NCBI GenBank assembly: GCA_017420605.1
Contig: JAFOIS010000112.1
Coordinates: 1-11,353 of the forward strand
Source: Lachnospiraceae bacterium
GTDB taxonomy: Bacteria; Bacillota; Clostridia; Lachnospirales; Lachnospiraceae
Reading direction: 5' to 3'
DNA length: 11,353 nt
Shown: piece after piece, positions 1 to 6,142 of the stretch
Layout of the letters: every line of letters begins with the position of its first letter
Position numbering within the stretch: the first letter of the stretch is position 1
Program-made: the position numbers and the translations under genes
Notes under the pieces: model-generated
What the model was told of the DNA's origin: nothing
Database searches by the model: none
What the model saw: the letters and a program-made list of their open reading frames with translations, nothing else

Positions 1-23
1 GAGTACGCTGCTTGAACGATGGT

Positions 24-52
24 ATTCTACAACGTAACCTTCTGCCCGTCAA
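24..52 (-). promoter_or_regulatory. Sigma-A-type promoter firing left, out of the window
   Basis: On the minus strand a TTGACG -35 box (47-52) is followed by exactly 17 bases and a TAGAAT -10 box (24-29). Five of six bases match consensus in each box, at optimal spacing. Transcription would start near position 17 and leave the window at once, so the gene served is not visible. No reading frame crossing positions 1-158 resembles a protein family I know. The promoter is divergent from the one at 159-187. It is a sequence match only, with no support from an attached gene. Confidence 0.5.
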
Positions 53-158
53 GCGTTTTTCGCGATTCTTTGCAGAATTTCCGTCATTTCCGCCGTATGC
101 CGGACGATTCTTCACACAGGCTGCCTTTATCCGGTCCGGCAGGCCGCCTCTTCGGAGA
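53..158. other. Divergent intergenic spacer without recognised gene
   Basis: This stretch lies between two promoters pointing away from each other. Open frames crossing it (for example plus 12-602 and minus 84-320) also run through the promoter and through the HAD gene in another frame. They have arginine-, serine- and proline-rich compositions typical of shadow frames in GC-rich DNA. I see no terminator, RNA gene or clear operator in it. Confidence 0.5.
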
Positions 159-187
159 TTGCGCGCCCTTCTTCTTTTCGCTATAAT
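159..187 (+). promoter_or_regulatory. Sigma-A-type promoter of the HAD phosphatase gene
   Basis: A TTGCGC -35 box (159-164), 17 bases of spacer and a perfect TATAAT -10 box (182-187) precede the HAD gene. The expected transcription start is near 194, giving a leader of about 55 bases. The perfect -10 box and optimal spacing offset the weaker -35 box. Confidence 0.7.
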
Positions 188-207
188 GGTTTCCGGAAGA
201 TCCGTCG

Positions 208-225
208 TCCGGCAGAAAGGCCGGA
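208..225 (+). other. Small hairpin in the leader of the HAD gene
   Basis: TCCGGC (208-213) pairs with GCCGGA (220-225) around a six-base loop, inside the predicted 5' untranslated region and about 15 bases before the GGAGG ribosome binding site (241-245). The octamer GGATCCAT occurs at 223-230 and again at 244-251, the second copy covering the end of the ribosome binding site and the first bases of the start codon. It may affect mRNA stability or initiation, but no known riboswitch or leader family is recognised. Confidence 0.35.
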
Positions 226-249
226 TCCATACTTCTCACCGGAGGATCC

Positions 250-1074
250 ATGAAAAATATCAAACGGATCGCCGCGCTTGCCGGCGTCGTCATTCTGCTT
301 TCTTTATATGTCCTGACCATGGTCTTTGCCGTCCGGAAGGACGAAGCGGCCCGCGGTCTTTTCTTCGCGTCGCTCTACGCGACGGTTTTCGTACCGGTCT
401 TTCTCTTCCTCATCGGCTACGTCGCGAAGCTCCTCCGCAGCCGGCAGGACACAAAGAGCCCGGTCGTCGATACGGTCGTCTTCGACCTCGGCAAGGTCCT
501 GATCGCGTTCCCGTGGGAGGACTGCGTAAAGAGCCTGCATCTTTCCGAACCGGAGGAACGGTTCCTCCGCGAGCACGTCTACGAGAGCGTCTACTGGCAT
601 AACCTCGATCTCGGGGAAATGACGCTTGAGGAAGCTATCCGGGCCGTCACGGATACGGCGCCGCAGTATGCGGACGCGATCCGCGGGTATCTCTCTTCGA
701 TCTACGGAACGCTCCGTCCGTTTCCGTATACGGAGCCGTGGCTTGCGTCCCTGAAGGAAGCCGGCTATAAGCTCTACGCGCTCTCCAACTGGCCCGTCGG
801 TGCGATCGAACAGATGCGCGAGACGGGGAACGCGGGGTTTGAAGCCTATATGGACGGCGTCCTGCTCTCCTGCGACGAAAAGATCGCGAAGCCCGATCCG
901 GCTTTCTTCCGCCTTCTCTTTTCACGTTACGGTCTTGATCCTTCGCGCTGCGTCTTTATCGACGACCGGCAGGAGAACATCGACGCCGCCCGCAGTCTCG
1001 GCATGCCGGGTTTCCTCTTTACGGGCTATGAAGATGCCCGGAAGAAACTTGCTTCCCTCGGCATCCGTCCGTAA
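250..1074 (+). CDS. Membrane-anchored HAD-family phosphatase (YihX-like)
   Basis: A 274-residue protein with two predicted N-terminal membrane helices (about 7-27 and 36-59) followed by a HAD subfamily I hydrolase domain (about 73-270). Motif I is FDLGKVL, with D79 as the expected nucleophile and G81 where many HADs have a second Asp. This DLG form is known from YihX-type sugar phosphatases. Motif II is S179 in ALSNW, motif III K214 in KPDP, and motif IV D238-D239 in FIDDRQENID. A helical cap fits between motifs I and II (about 90-160). Positive charges before helix 1 and after helix 2 (KLLRSRQDTK) place the catalytic domain in the cytoplasm. The start is the ATG four bases after GGAGG. It is a monocistronic gene with its own promoter and terminator, convergent with purA. 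The substrate cannot be told; a small phosphorylated metabolite such as a sugar phosphate is plausible. The membrane anchor is unusual for this class. Confidence 0.85.
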   Translation: MKNIKRIAALAGVVILLSLYVLTMVFAVRKDEAARGLFFASLYATVFVPVFLFLIGYVAKLLRSRQDTKSPVVDTVVFDLGKVLIAFPWEDCVKSLHLSEPEERFLREHVYESVYWHNLDLGEMTLEEAIRAVTDTAPQYADAIRGYLSSIYGTLRPFPYTEPWLASLKEAGYKLYALSNWPVGAIEQMRETGNAGFEAYMDGVLLSCDEKIAKPDPAFFRLLFSRYGLDPSRCVFIDDRQENIDAARSLGMPGFLFTGYEDARKKLASLGIRP

Positions 1075-1105
1075 GATCTGCCCGGCAGAAACCTGCGCAT
1101 ATAAA

Positions 1106-1136
1106 ACCGGCGGCTTTCGGCCGCCGGTCGTTTTTT
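1106..1136. terminator. Bidirectional intrinsic terminator between the HAD gene and purA
   Basis: A nine-base-pair GC-rich stem (1106-1114 with 1120-1128) closes a five-base loop. On the plus strand it is followed within two bases by six T (1131-1136). On the minus strand the A-rich bases 1103-1106 give a short T-run after the same stem. It lies 32 bases after the HAD stop codon and 37 bases beyond the purA stop on the other strand, so it can serve both convergent genes. The T-run is stronger in the plus direction. Confidence 0.88.
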
Positions 1137-1172
1137 GCTGTGTTTTCCGTGCGATCTTCCTTTGCCGTTTTC

Positions 1173-2447
1173 TCAGCGGTAAATAATGTCGTCGCGGCCC
1201 GGGCCGTTGGAGATCATCGTGATCGGATAGCCGATCTTCTTCTCAATGAATTCCACGTAATTCCGGCAGTTCTCCGGAAGATCCTCATATTTCCGGATCC
1301 CGCGGATCTCGCATTTCCACCCCGGCAGATACGAATAGACGGGCTTCGCCTTCGCGAGCCGTACAGTCGTCGGGAATTCCGTCGTCTTTACGCCGTCGAT
1401 CTCATAAGCGACGCAGACCGGGATCTCGTCGAGATACCCAAGCACGTCCAGCACCGTCAGCGCGACGTCCGTCGCGCCCTGAAGGCGGCAGCCGTACCGC
1501 GATGCGACCGCGTCGTACCAGCCCATGCGGCGGGGCCTTCCCGTCGTAGCGCCGTACTCGCCGCCGTCGCCGCCGCGGCGCCTCAGTTCGTCGGCCTCGT
1601 CGCCGAAGATCTCCGACACGAATTCGCCCGCGCCGACCGCGCTGGAGTACGCTTTCGTCACGGCCACGACTTTTTTGATCTCGTACGGCGGGATCCCGGC
1701 GCCGATCGCGCCGTAGGCCGCCAGCGTCGAAGAAGAAGTCACCATCGGATAGATCCCGTGGTCCGGGTCCTTCATCGTCCCGAGCTGCCCTTCGAGCAGG
1801 ATGTTCTTTCCTTCCCGGATCGCACGGTCGAGAAACGCGGAGGTGTCGCACACGTAAGGCTCGAGCATTTTCTGATAGGTCCGCAGTTCTTCCATGATAT
1901 CGTCCGGACGAAGCGGCTCCTTATGATAAAGGTTCGTAAGCACGACGTTCTTGAGCGTGCAGATATTCTCGACCTTGGCGCGGAGCGCGTCCATATCCGA
2001 AAGTTCGGAGACCTGGATCCCGATCTTCGCGTATTTGTCGGAATAGAAAGGCGCGATGCCGGAGCGCGTCGAACCGAAAGACCTGCCGGCGAGCCGTTCC
2101 TCTTCGCAGGTGTCGAGAAGGATGTGATAGGACATCACCATCTGCGCCCGGTCCGAGATCAGGACGCGCGGCTTCGGCACCCCTTTTTCAATGATGCTCT
2201 GCATCTCGCGGAAGAATACCGGCACATTGAGAGCCACGCCGTTTCCGATGATACTGGTCGTATGGCTGTAAAAGATGCCGGACGGCATGGTGTGCAGGGC
2301 GAATTTCCCGTAATGATTCACGATCGTATGTCCCGCGTTCGCGCCGCCCTGATACCGGATGATGATATCCGAATTCTCGGCGAGCATATCGGTGATCTTG
2401 CCCTTGCCTTCATCTCCCCAGTTTGCGCCTACTACTGCTGTTACCAT
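1173..2447 (-). CDS. purA: Adenylosuccinate synthetase, divergent clostridial type
   Basis: GTP-dependent ligase joining IMP and aspartate to adenylosuccinate, the first step from IMP to AMP; 424 residues, the usual bacterial length. Visible motifs: WGDEGKGK at 10-17 with the expected catalytic D12; NAGHTI at 37-42 with catalytic H40; the switch-like loop GSTRSGIAP at 125-133 (GTTGRGIGP in classical enzymes); LEGQLGT at 218-224 and DPDHGIYP at 227-234; VGAGEF at 271-276; ATTGRPRRMGW at 300-310. The guanine-recognition site reads TVLD (331-334), where E. coli has TKLD, so the usual lysine is absent while the aspartate is kept. These differences run through the whole protein and suggest a subfamily rather than damage. 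The start is the ATG after a GGAGGAGG ribosome binding site (2451-2458); the frame is open further upstream, but that extension lacks PurA similarity and overlaps purB. Cotranscription with purB, 97 bases upstream, is likely. Confidence 0.95.
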   Translation of the reverse strand: MVTAVVGANWGDEGKGKITDMLAENSDIIIRYQGGANAGHTIVNHYGKFALHTMPSGIFYSHTTSIIGNGVALNVPVFFREMQSIIEKGVPKPRVLISDRAQMVMSYHILLDTCEEERLAGRSFGSTRSGIAPFYSDKYAKIGIQVSELSDMDALRAKVENICTLKNVVLTNLYHKEPLRPDDIMEELRTYQKMLEPYVCDTSAFLDRAIREGKNILLEGQLGTMKDPDHGIYPMVTSSSTLAAYGAIGAGIPPYEIKKVVAVTKAYSSAVGAGEFVSEIFGDEADELRRRGGDGGEYGATTGRPRRMGWYDAVASRYGCRLQGATDVALTVLDVLGYLDEIPVCVAYEIDGVKTTEFPTTVRLAKAKPVYSYLPGWKCEIRGIRKYEDLPENCRNYVEFIEKKIGYPITMISNGPGRDDIIYR

Positions 2448-2544
2448 GTGCCTCCTCCATTTGACGGACACCTTTTTATCCTCTATCGGACAGATCCGTG
2501 TCCCGGCACCGGCATCCTCTGATGCCAAATTTTCAGTTTCCGTA
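2448..2544 (-). other. purB-purA intercistronic region with two small hairpins
   Basis: The 97-base spacer contains two perfect inverted repeats: GGCATC/GATGCC with a four-base loop (2511-2526), and GGACA/TGTCC with a six-base loop (2488-2503). Neither is followed by a T-run in the direction of transcription, so they do not look like intrinsic terminators. They may protect or process the purBA message. The purA ribosome binding site lies at 2451-2458. Confidence 0.45.
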
Positions 2545-3975
2545 TCAGACCTTGATCTCCGCGCCCCCGAGTATGCTTTCCGCGTTTGCATCCAGCATCG
2601 GGCGGACGGTTCCGTCAAGATACTCTTCCGTCTGTTCCTTCGCCCGGCCGACGTAATCCTTCGGCACGAGCATTTCCATCAGTTCCTCTTCCGTACGGCC
2701 GAATGCCGGATCCGCGGCAAGGCGTGCCAGAAGGTCGTTCGGCTTTCCTTCCTCCTTCACCGTCCGTCCGGCCGCCATGGAAGCGACGCGGATCTTTTCA
2801 TGCAGCTCCTGCCGGTCTCCGCCCGCCTTGACGGCGTCCATCATGATGTTTTCCGTAGCCATGAACGGCAGCTCTTCGCGAAGATGTTTTTCGATCACCT
2901 TCGGGTACACGACGAGGCCCGCGGTCACGTTGCAGACCAGGTCCAGCACGCCGTCTGTCGCAAGAAACGCCTCCGGAACGGCGATCCGCTTGTTCGCGGA
3001 ATCGTCCAGGGTCCTCTCGAACCACTGGACCGAAGACGTGACGGCCGGATTGATCGCGGCTGTGATCACATAGCGCGACAGCGAGGCGATCCGTTCGGAG
3101 CGCATGGGATTGCGTTTGTAAGCCATGGCGGAAGAACCGATCTGATTCTTTTCGAAGGGTTCCTCGACTTCCTTCATGTGCTGGAGAAGCCGGATATCGT
3201 TGGAGAACTTTGTGGCGCTCTCCGCGATGCCCGCAAGGACGTTCAGGATCCGCGTATCGTATTTTCTTGAGTAGGTCTGTCCGGAGACGGCAACGCAGCC
3301 CGGAAAGCCCATCTTCTCCGCGATGATGCGGTCGAGCGCGCGGCACTTCTCATGATCTCCGCCGAAAAGCTCGAGGAAGCTTGCCTGCGTCCCGGTCGTT
3401 CCCTTGGATCCGAGAAGGAGAAGGCTCCCCCGCACATAATCGAGATCCGCAAGATCCATCATGAACTCGTTGATCCAGAGCGTCGCCCTTTTCCCGACGG
3501 TCGTCGGCTGGGCCGGCTGGTAATGCGTATAGGCCAGCGTCGGCAGATCCTTATAGCGCTCCGCGAAATCCGCAAGATTCGCGATGGCGGAAATAAGCTT
3601 CTTCCGGATAAGGTCCAGCGCGTCCCGCATGACGATCATGTCGGTATTGTCGCCGACATAGCAGCTCGTCGCGCCGAGGTGGATGATCCCCTTTGCCTTC
3701 GGGCACTGCTGTCCGTACGCGTACACATGCGACATTACGTCGTGGCGGACGAGCTTCTCGCGTTCCTCCGCGACTTCGTAGTTGATATCGTCCGCATGGG
3801 CGCGCATTTCTTCGATCTGCCCGTCCGTGATCGGAAGCCCGAGAGACTGCTCTGTTTCAGCCAGCGCGATCCACAGTTTTCTCCAGGTACGGAACTTCCG
3901 GTCCGGAGAAAAGATCTCCTGCATTTCCCTGCTTGCATATCGTTTCGAAAGGGGACTTTCGTATCGGTCGTACAT
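2545..3975 (-). CDS. purB: Adenylosuccinate lyase, long eukaryote-like type
   Basis: Lyase of the fumarase/aspartase superfamily. It releases fumarate from adenylosuccinate to give AMP, and from SAICAR to give AICAR in IMP synthesis; normally a cytoplasmic homotetramer with active sites shared between subunits. Motifs: HDVMSHV at 78-84; HLGATSCYVGDNTD at 99-112; THYQPAQPTTVGKR at 150-163 with the expected catalytic H151; KGTTGTQASF at 191-200; the family signature GSSAMAYKRNPMRSER at 280-295 with the catalytic serine loop; QWFERTLDDSANKR at 317-330. At 476 residues it is longer than the B. subtilis enzyme (about 430) and, as I recall the human ADSL sequence, resembles it closely along its length. 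The signature has Ala285 where Pro is usual. The start ATG follows AAGGAG by about seven bases. It is first gene of the purB-purA unit, with a promoter immediately upstream. Confidence 0.96.
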   Translation of the reverse strand: MYDRYESPLSKRYASREMQEIFSPDRKFRTWRKLWIALAETEQSLGLPITDGQIEEMRAHADDINYEVAEEREKLVRHDVMSHVYAYGQQCPKAKGIIHLGATSCYVGDNTDMIVMRDALDLIRKKLISAIANLADFAERYKDLPTLAYTHYQPAQPTTVGKRATLWINEFMMDLADLDYVRGSLLLLGSKGTTGTQASFLELFGGDHEKCRALDRIIAEKMGFPGCVAVSGQTYSRKYDTRILNVLAGIAESATKFSNDIRLLQHMKEVEEPFEKNQIGSSAMAYKRNPMRSERIASLSRYVITAAINPAVTSSVQWFERTLDDSANKRIAVPEAFLATDGVLDLVCNVTAGLVVYPKVIEKHLREELPFMATENIMMDAVKAGGDRQELHEKIRVASMAAGRTVKEEGKPNDLLARLAADPAFGRTEEELMEMLVPKDYVGRAKEQTEEYLDGTVRPMLDANAESILGGAEIKV

Positions 3976-3993
3976 CCTATCTCTCCTTCATTT

Positions 3994-4020
3994 CGCACGC
4001 CGCGTAACGGCGGAACTGCG
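3994..4020 (-). other. Hairpin in the purB mRNA leader
   Basis: CGCCG (3998-4002) pairs with CGGCG (4008-4012) around a five-base loop. An outer CGCA/TGCG pairing (3994-3997 with 4017-4020) extends the stem past a four-base bulge. It lies between the predicted transcription start near 4025 and the ribosome binding site around 3983-3989. The leader of about 50 bases is too short for a purine or PRPP riboswitch, and no PurR-type box is seen. Its role is unknown. Confidence 0.4.
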
Positions 4021-4031
4021 CACCGAGCACT

Positions 4032-4060
4032 ATTTTACTGTGCCGGACCGGTTTCGTCAA
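4032..4060 (-). promoter_or_regulatory. Sigma-A-type promoter of purB-purA
   Basis: On the minus strand TTGACG (4055-4060), 17 bases of spacer and TAAAAT (4032-4037) match consensus at five of six bases in each box. The -35 box contains the TGA stop codon (4057-4059) of the upstream Hsp70-like gene. The expected transcription start is near 4025, about 50 bases before the purB start codon. No terminator separates the upstream gene from purB, so readthrough from the upstream unit is also possible. Confidence 0.75.
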
Positions 4061-6129
4061 ACGGTAAATACCGGGATCCCGGAAGACGCCCGGTAATCCT
4101 CCATCAGCGCCCGCACCACGTTTTCCGGACTATCCTTCGGGATCTCCGGCTCGTAGGATACCGCGGCGGATACCGCGTCGTCGATCTCGGCCAGAAGTTC
4201 CGCGTCCACATGGATCGTCCGGACGATCTCCTCATATTTCGACCGGGGCTTCGCCATTGCGGCCGCCATCAGGTAGTTGCGGAGCGCGGGGCGCGTATGG
4301 AAGCGGATATAGGATTTCTTGAAGCACGCGAGCGCCTCCTCGAACAGCAGGAGCTGCATGTACACGGCCCCCATGTTGTAGTAAAGGGAAGACATGAAAC
4401 GCGTGTCCGTCTTCTCTCTGCCCTCCGCGATCACCTCCGCGCTGCGGTAGGCGTTGAGCGCGGCCGTGTATTTCCCGTAGCCGGCCAGCGCGTCTCCGCG
4501 CTTTTTCGTGCGTTCGAGCACCGGCAGCTCCCGGAAGCGCCGGAAAGTCTCCTTATACTCGCGGATCTCCTGCGGCGTAAGGTACGACGCCGTCTTCAGG
4601 ATCGGCATGACATACGACAGCCCGTTCCCGCCTTCGGCAAGATCCGCGCGCAGCGTCTGCCAGAGCTTCTCCTGTCCGAGTTCCGAGCGGAACCATTCCG
4701 CCAGTTCCCCGCCGAGCAGGTCCTCGCTGGCAAGGGCCGGATACTCCGTAAGCACGTAGGAGACCTCTTCGATCGACCAGACGTCGACGCCGATGCTCTC
4801 TATCCGGAACGGGACCCTGGCGCGCGGCGTCGTGCAGAGCGTCGGGACAGGTCCGTCCTTCTCCTCTTCCATCGGCATTCCTTCCCGGCTGCCGATAAGG
4901 TCGACCTCCGCGGTCCAGGTCTTTCCCGATGAGGGGAACAGTTCTCCGAAGCCGAGGTCGGTCACACGGATCTCCGCAAACTCGGCGTCCCTGCAGACGA
5001 CATCGATGCGGACGCGTCCCGCCCCCTCCGGCCGCTGCGGCATGCCGTCGAGCGGAAGCGTCTGCGTCTCGCGCCTGTCACCGTCCATCGACGTTACCCG
5101 AAGTTCCAGCCGGTCGGCGGGAAGACGCCGGATCTCCAGGCCGGCCTTTTCCTCATACCAGCAGCGGCCTGCGGTCACCAGCGGATAATAGATCCTTCTC
5201 TCGCCGGACATCAGGAACATGCCGACGTTGCAGCGGACGACGTTCTGGCCCAGGAAAAGAACGCCCTTCAGTTTCTCTTTCTCCGTCCGGTCGAGGGAGG
5301 CGAAGCATGCGCCGCGGACAAAGAGGTTCGATCCCGCGAAAACACGCCGCCCGCCGTCGCACAAAACCTCCGTGGTCTCCGGATAGTCCTCGGCGGTATA
5401 GGGATCCCCGGTCAGATACACGACGCCGGTCTCCCCGCCGGCAAGGATATCTCTTGCCGCTCTCGCAAGCGACCGGTCCTTCTCCCCTTCCGCAAGCACC
5501 TGCGTGCGGCGGCGGGTCGAGACCGTGACCGGCGTGACGTTCTGTTTCGCGTTCAGACGGATAAACTGCGCGAACATTCCCCGGAGCGTGACGAGCACGG
5601 TGTCCTTCCGCCAGGCTTCGGTATTGGAGTACATGCAGTAATAATAGAAGCTTTCCTCGTTGTCGATGATAAAGCACCGGGTGCTCTTCGGGAAAAGCGC
5701 GCCGAACGCGGCCTTCGCATTGGCGGTAAACGCTTCCGACAGCGTCTCGGTCGTGACCGCGATCGCTTCTACGTTTTCGAGTATGCCGCGGATACCGAGA
5801 TATCCGAGACTCTCTTCAAGAAAGGCCCGGAAGAGTCCCGCGGACGAAAGCATCCTGCCGCCTGCCGGCACGTTCTCCTCGGCATGGAAAAGCGCGTAGA
5901 GATTCCTGATCGGAACGCCGCCCCGGTCCGCGTAGTAGGCGGCTTCGCGGCCGATCTTCGCCGCGCCGTCGCCGGGCATTACCGTCATCGCGGTCGGGTA
6001 ATCGAAAAGCTCCATGCCGGCGCTCGTGGAAATGCTGACCGCGTCCCGCATTTTCCGGTCATAGACCGCTATGCGCGAAACGCTCTCGCCGATCTCCAGT
6101 CCGATGATAAGATTTCTGATCTCGTTCAT
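4057..6129 (-). CDS. Hsp70/actin-like protein with TPR tail (DUF5716-like)
   Basis: A 690-residue soluble protein without signal peptide or membrane helices. Residues 1-280 follow the Hsp70 ATPase plan: a phosphate-1-like strand (IIGLEIGESVSRIAVYD, 8-24), a GREAAYYAD segment (60-68) like the DnaK region after its early beta-strands, a phosphate-2 position (about 177-192) and an adenosine-like strand VVYLTGDP (236-243) before NLFVRGACFAS (268-278). Residues 300-410 are beta-rich and recall an Hsp70 substrate-binding beta domain (LDGMPQRPEG then IRVTDLGFGE). Residues 440-530 contain VWSIEEVSYVL, typical as I recall of the clostridial DUF5716 C-terminal region, followed by two TPR-like helix pairs (about 538-612). 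Key Hsp70 phosphate-binding residues are altered, so ATP hydrolysis is uncertain. It begins 13 bases after the giant gene, with AAGGG eight bases before ATG, and is surely cotranscribed with it. Hsp70 kinship is inferred by eye; the function is unknown. Confidence 0.8.
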   Translation of the reverse strand: MNEIRNLIIGLEIGESVSRIAVYDRKMRDAVSISTSAGMELFDYPTAMTVMPGDGAAKIGREAAYYADRGGVPIRNLYALFHAEENVPAGGRMLSSAGLFRAFLEESLGYLGIRGILENVEAIAVTTETLSEAFTANAKAAFGALFPKSTRCFIIDNEESFYYYCMYSNTEAWRKDTVLVTLRGMFAQFIRLNAKQNVTPVTVSTRRRTQVLAEGEKDRSLARAARDILAGGETGVVYLTGDPYTAEDYPETTEVLCDGGRRVFAGSNLFVRGACFASLDRTEKEKLKGVLFLGQNVVRCNVGMFLMSGERRIYYPLVTAGRCWYEEKAGLEIRRLPADRLELRVTSMDGDRRETQTLPLDGMPQRPEGAGRVRIDVVCRDAEFAEIRVTDLGFGELFPSSGKTWTAEVDLIGSREGMPMEEEKDGPVPTLCTTPRARVPFRIESIGVDVWSIEEVSYVLTEYPALASEDLLGGELAEWFRSELGQEKLWQTLRADLAEGGNGLSYVMPILKTASYLTPQEIREYKETFRRFRELPVLERTKKRGDALAGYGKYTAALNAYRSAEVIAEGREKTDTRFMSSLYYNMGAVYMQLLLFEEALACFKKSYIRFHTRPALRNYLMAAAMAKPRSKYEEIVRTIHVDAELLAEIDDAVSAAVSYEPEIPKDSPENVVRALMEDYRASSGIPVFTV

Positions 6130-6142
6130 GGTTCTGTACCCT

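Noticed and set aside
12..602. Plus-strand open frame of 196 codons across the left edge
   Set aside because: It crosses the promoter, leader and start of the HAD gene in another frame, lacks a ribosome binding site and resembles no family.
1140..2522. Plus-strand open frame of 460 codons opposite purA
   Set aside because: It is antisense to an unmistakable PurA, has shadow-type composition, and begins inside the terminator region without a ribosome binding site.
2448..2618. N-terminal extension of PurA by 57 residues
   Set aside because: The extension overlaps the end of purB in another frame, has no PurA-like sequence, and the internal ATG at 2447 has a perfect GGAGG site and starts exactly at the family's conserved N-terminus.
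3976..4031. Purine riboswitch or PurR box upstream of purB
   Set aside because: The leader is only about 50 bases, with one simple hairpin. No three-way junction sequence or paired PurR-type motif was found.
3352..4932. Plus-strand open frame of 526 codons opposite purB and the Hsp70-like gene
   Set aside because: It spans two well-supported minus-strand genes and their promoter, and shows only Arg-rich low-information sequence.
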